Source: Rothia similimucilaginosa
Lineage (GTDB): Bacteria > Actinomycetota > Actinomycetes > Actinomycetales > Micrococcaceae
DNA length: 64,000 nucleotides
Direction: 5' to 3'
Assembly (NCBI RefSeq): GCF_029850875.1
Contig: NZ_JAOVAM010000007.1
Span: 62,001 to 126,000, forward strand
Part shown: one piece after another, positions 63,711 through 64,000 of the stretch
How the letters are laid out: every line of letters begins with the position of its first letter
Numbering within the stretch: the stretch's first letter is position 1
Notes under the pieces: generated by a model
Told to the model about the DNA's origin: nothing
Seen by the model: the letters and a program-made list of their open reading frames with translations, nothing else
Database searches by the model: none
Made by a program: the position numbers and the translations under genes

Positions 63711-64000
63711 TTAGCGGCGGGCAAAATGCTCAAGTTTCGAGGTTAGGGGTGCCAGTAGTGCGTTGGCTTCCTTGACGCGGAAGATTTGTATGCCGGCGAG
63801 GTATGCGAGGCCCATGACGGTGCCGCATACGGCGAGGGTGATGATTGCGGTGAGCTTGGATGCCCAGGCAAATCCGTCGAGCTGGTAGCCGCCGAGCAGC
63901 CAGAGTGCAATGGCCGTGATGCCTCCGGCGAAGAGGGAGGCGAGGGTTGTGCGGGCGTAAGTGCTGACGATGCCGCGCTGGCCGTAGTAGCCGAGGCGGC
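63711..64000 (-). CDS. murJ: Lipid II flippase MurJ (C-terminal part)
   Basis: The final 96 residues of a membrane protein that runs off the window edge. The visible part reads RLGYYGQRGIVSTYARTTLA, two membrane segments (ASLFAGGITAIALWLLGG and AIITLAVCGTVMGLAYLAG) and a basic end finishing EHFARR. Its position beside the pseudokinase/discoidin gene and trxBA matches murJ (mviN), which moves lipid II across the membrane for cell-wall synthesis. The identity leans on context since only the end is visible. Confidence 0.8.
   Translation of the reverse strand, partial: RLGYYGQRGIVSTYARTTLASLFAGGITAIALWLLGGYQLDGFAWASKLTAIITLAVCGTVMGLAYLAGIQIFRVKEANALLAPLTSKLEHFARR

Overview
The window is chromosomal DNA from a moderately high-GC actinobacterium and carries the replication origin. 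The order rpmH-dnaA-dnaN-recF-DUF721(DciA)-gyrB-gyrA-DUF3566-tRNA-Ile-tRNA-Ala on one side of the origin, and rnpA-yidD-yidC-jag-rsmG-parA-parB next to trxA-trxB and murJ on the other, is the classic actinobacterial oriC neighbourhood. Codon use, gene content and protein style fit Micrococcaceae, most likely Rothia (for example R. mucilaginosa or R. dentocariosa). The genus is an inference; I could not run a search.

Layout. 0-8.1 kb: a cell-surface glycan cluster (three family-2 glycosyltransferases, a membrane acyltransferase, a flippase-like protein, a DUF2304 protein and a large DUF6541 membrane protein). 8.5-11.2 kb: flavin reductase, argE and an aquaporin-family pseudogene. 11.3-19.6 kb (mostly minus strand): VanZ-like protein, two FluC/CrcB fluoride-channel subunits, an MMPL exporter with its TetR regulator, and an OmpR-type two-component system. 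19.8-25.1 kb: a BglG/LicT-type antiterminator, a mannose-family PTS (fused IIAB, IIC, IID) and a HAD sugar phosphatase. 25-37 kb: small membrane proteins, a CPA1 Na+/H+ antiporter, an odd cysteine-rich protein, a TetR regulator, galactokinase, glutaredoxin plus shikimate dehydrogenase-like enzyme, rhomboid protease and cyclophilin. 37.3-42.0 kb: two near-identical tRNA-Ala/5S rRNA modules flank a phosphate transporter region. 42.2-60.6 kb: the origin region. 60.6-64 kb: trxA, trxB, a pseudokinase-like membrane protein and the C-terminus of murJ.

Replication and segregation signals. DnaA boxes lie both upstream of dnaA and between dnaA and dnaN. A third cluster of DnaA boxes sits 16-17 kb from the dnaA-dnaN gap, in the convergent gap between the shikimate dehydrogenase-like gene and the rhomboid gene. 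A 10-bp palindrome, TGTAATTACA, occurs at all three places and was not noticed elsewhere. Six ParB-binding parS sites were found: three free-standing (one about 27 kb from dnaA), one in dciA, one in parB, and one buried in the centre of a perfect 46-bp palindrome that also acts as a two-way terminator between parB and trxA.

The strongest candidates for something undescribed are the DnaA-box/TGTAATTACA modules, the parS-terminator hybrid, the duplicated tRNA-Ala/5S module without 16S or 23S, and the cysteine-rich protein that resembles a biotin synthase stripped of its cluster-binding cysteines.
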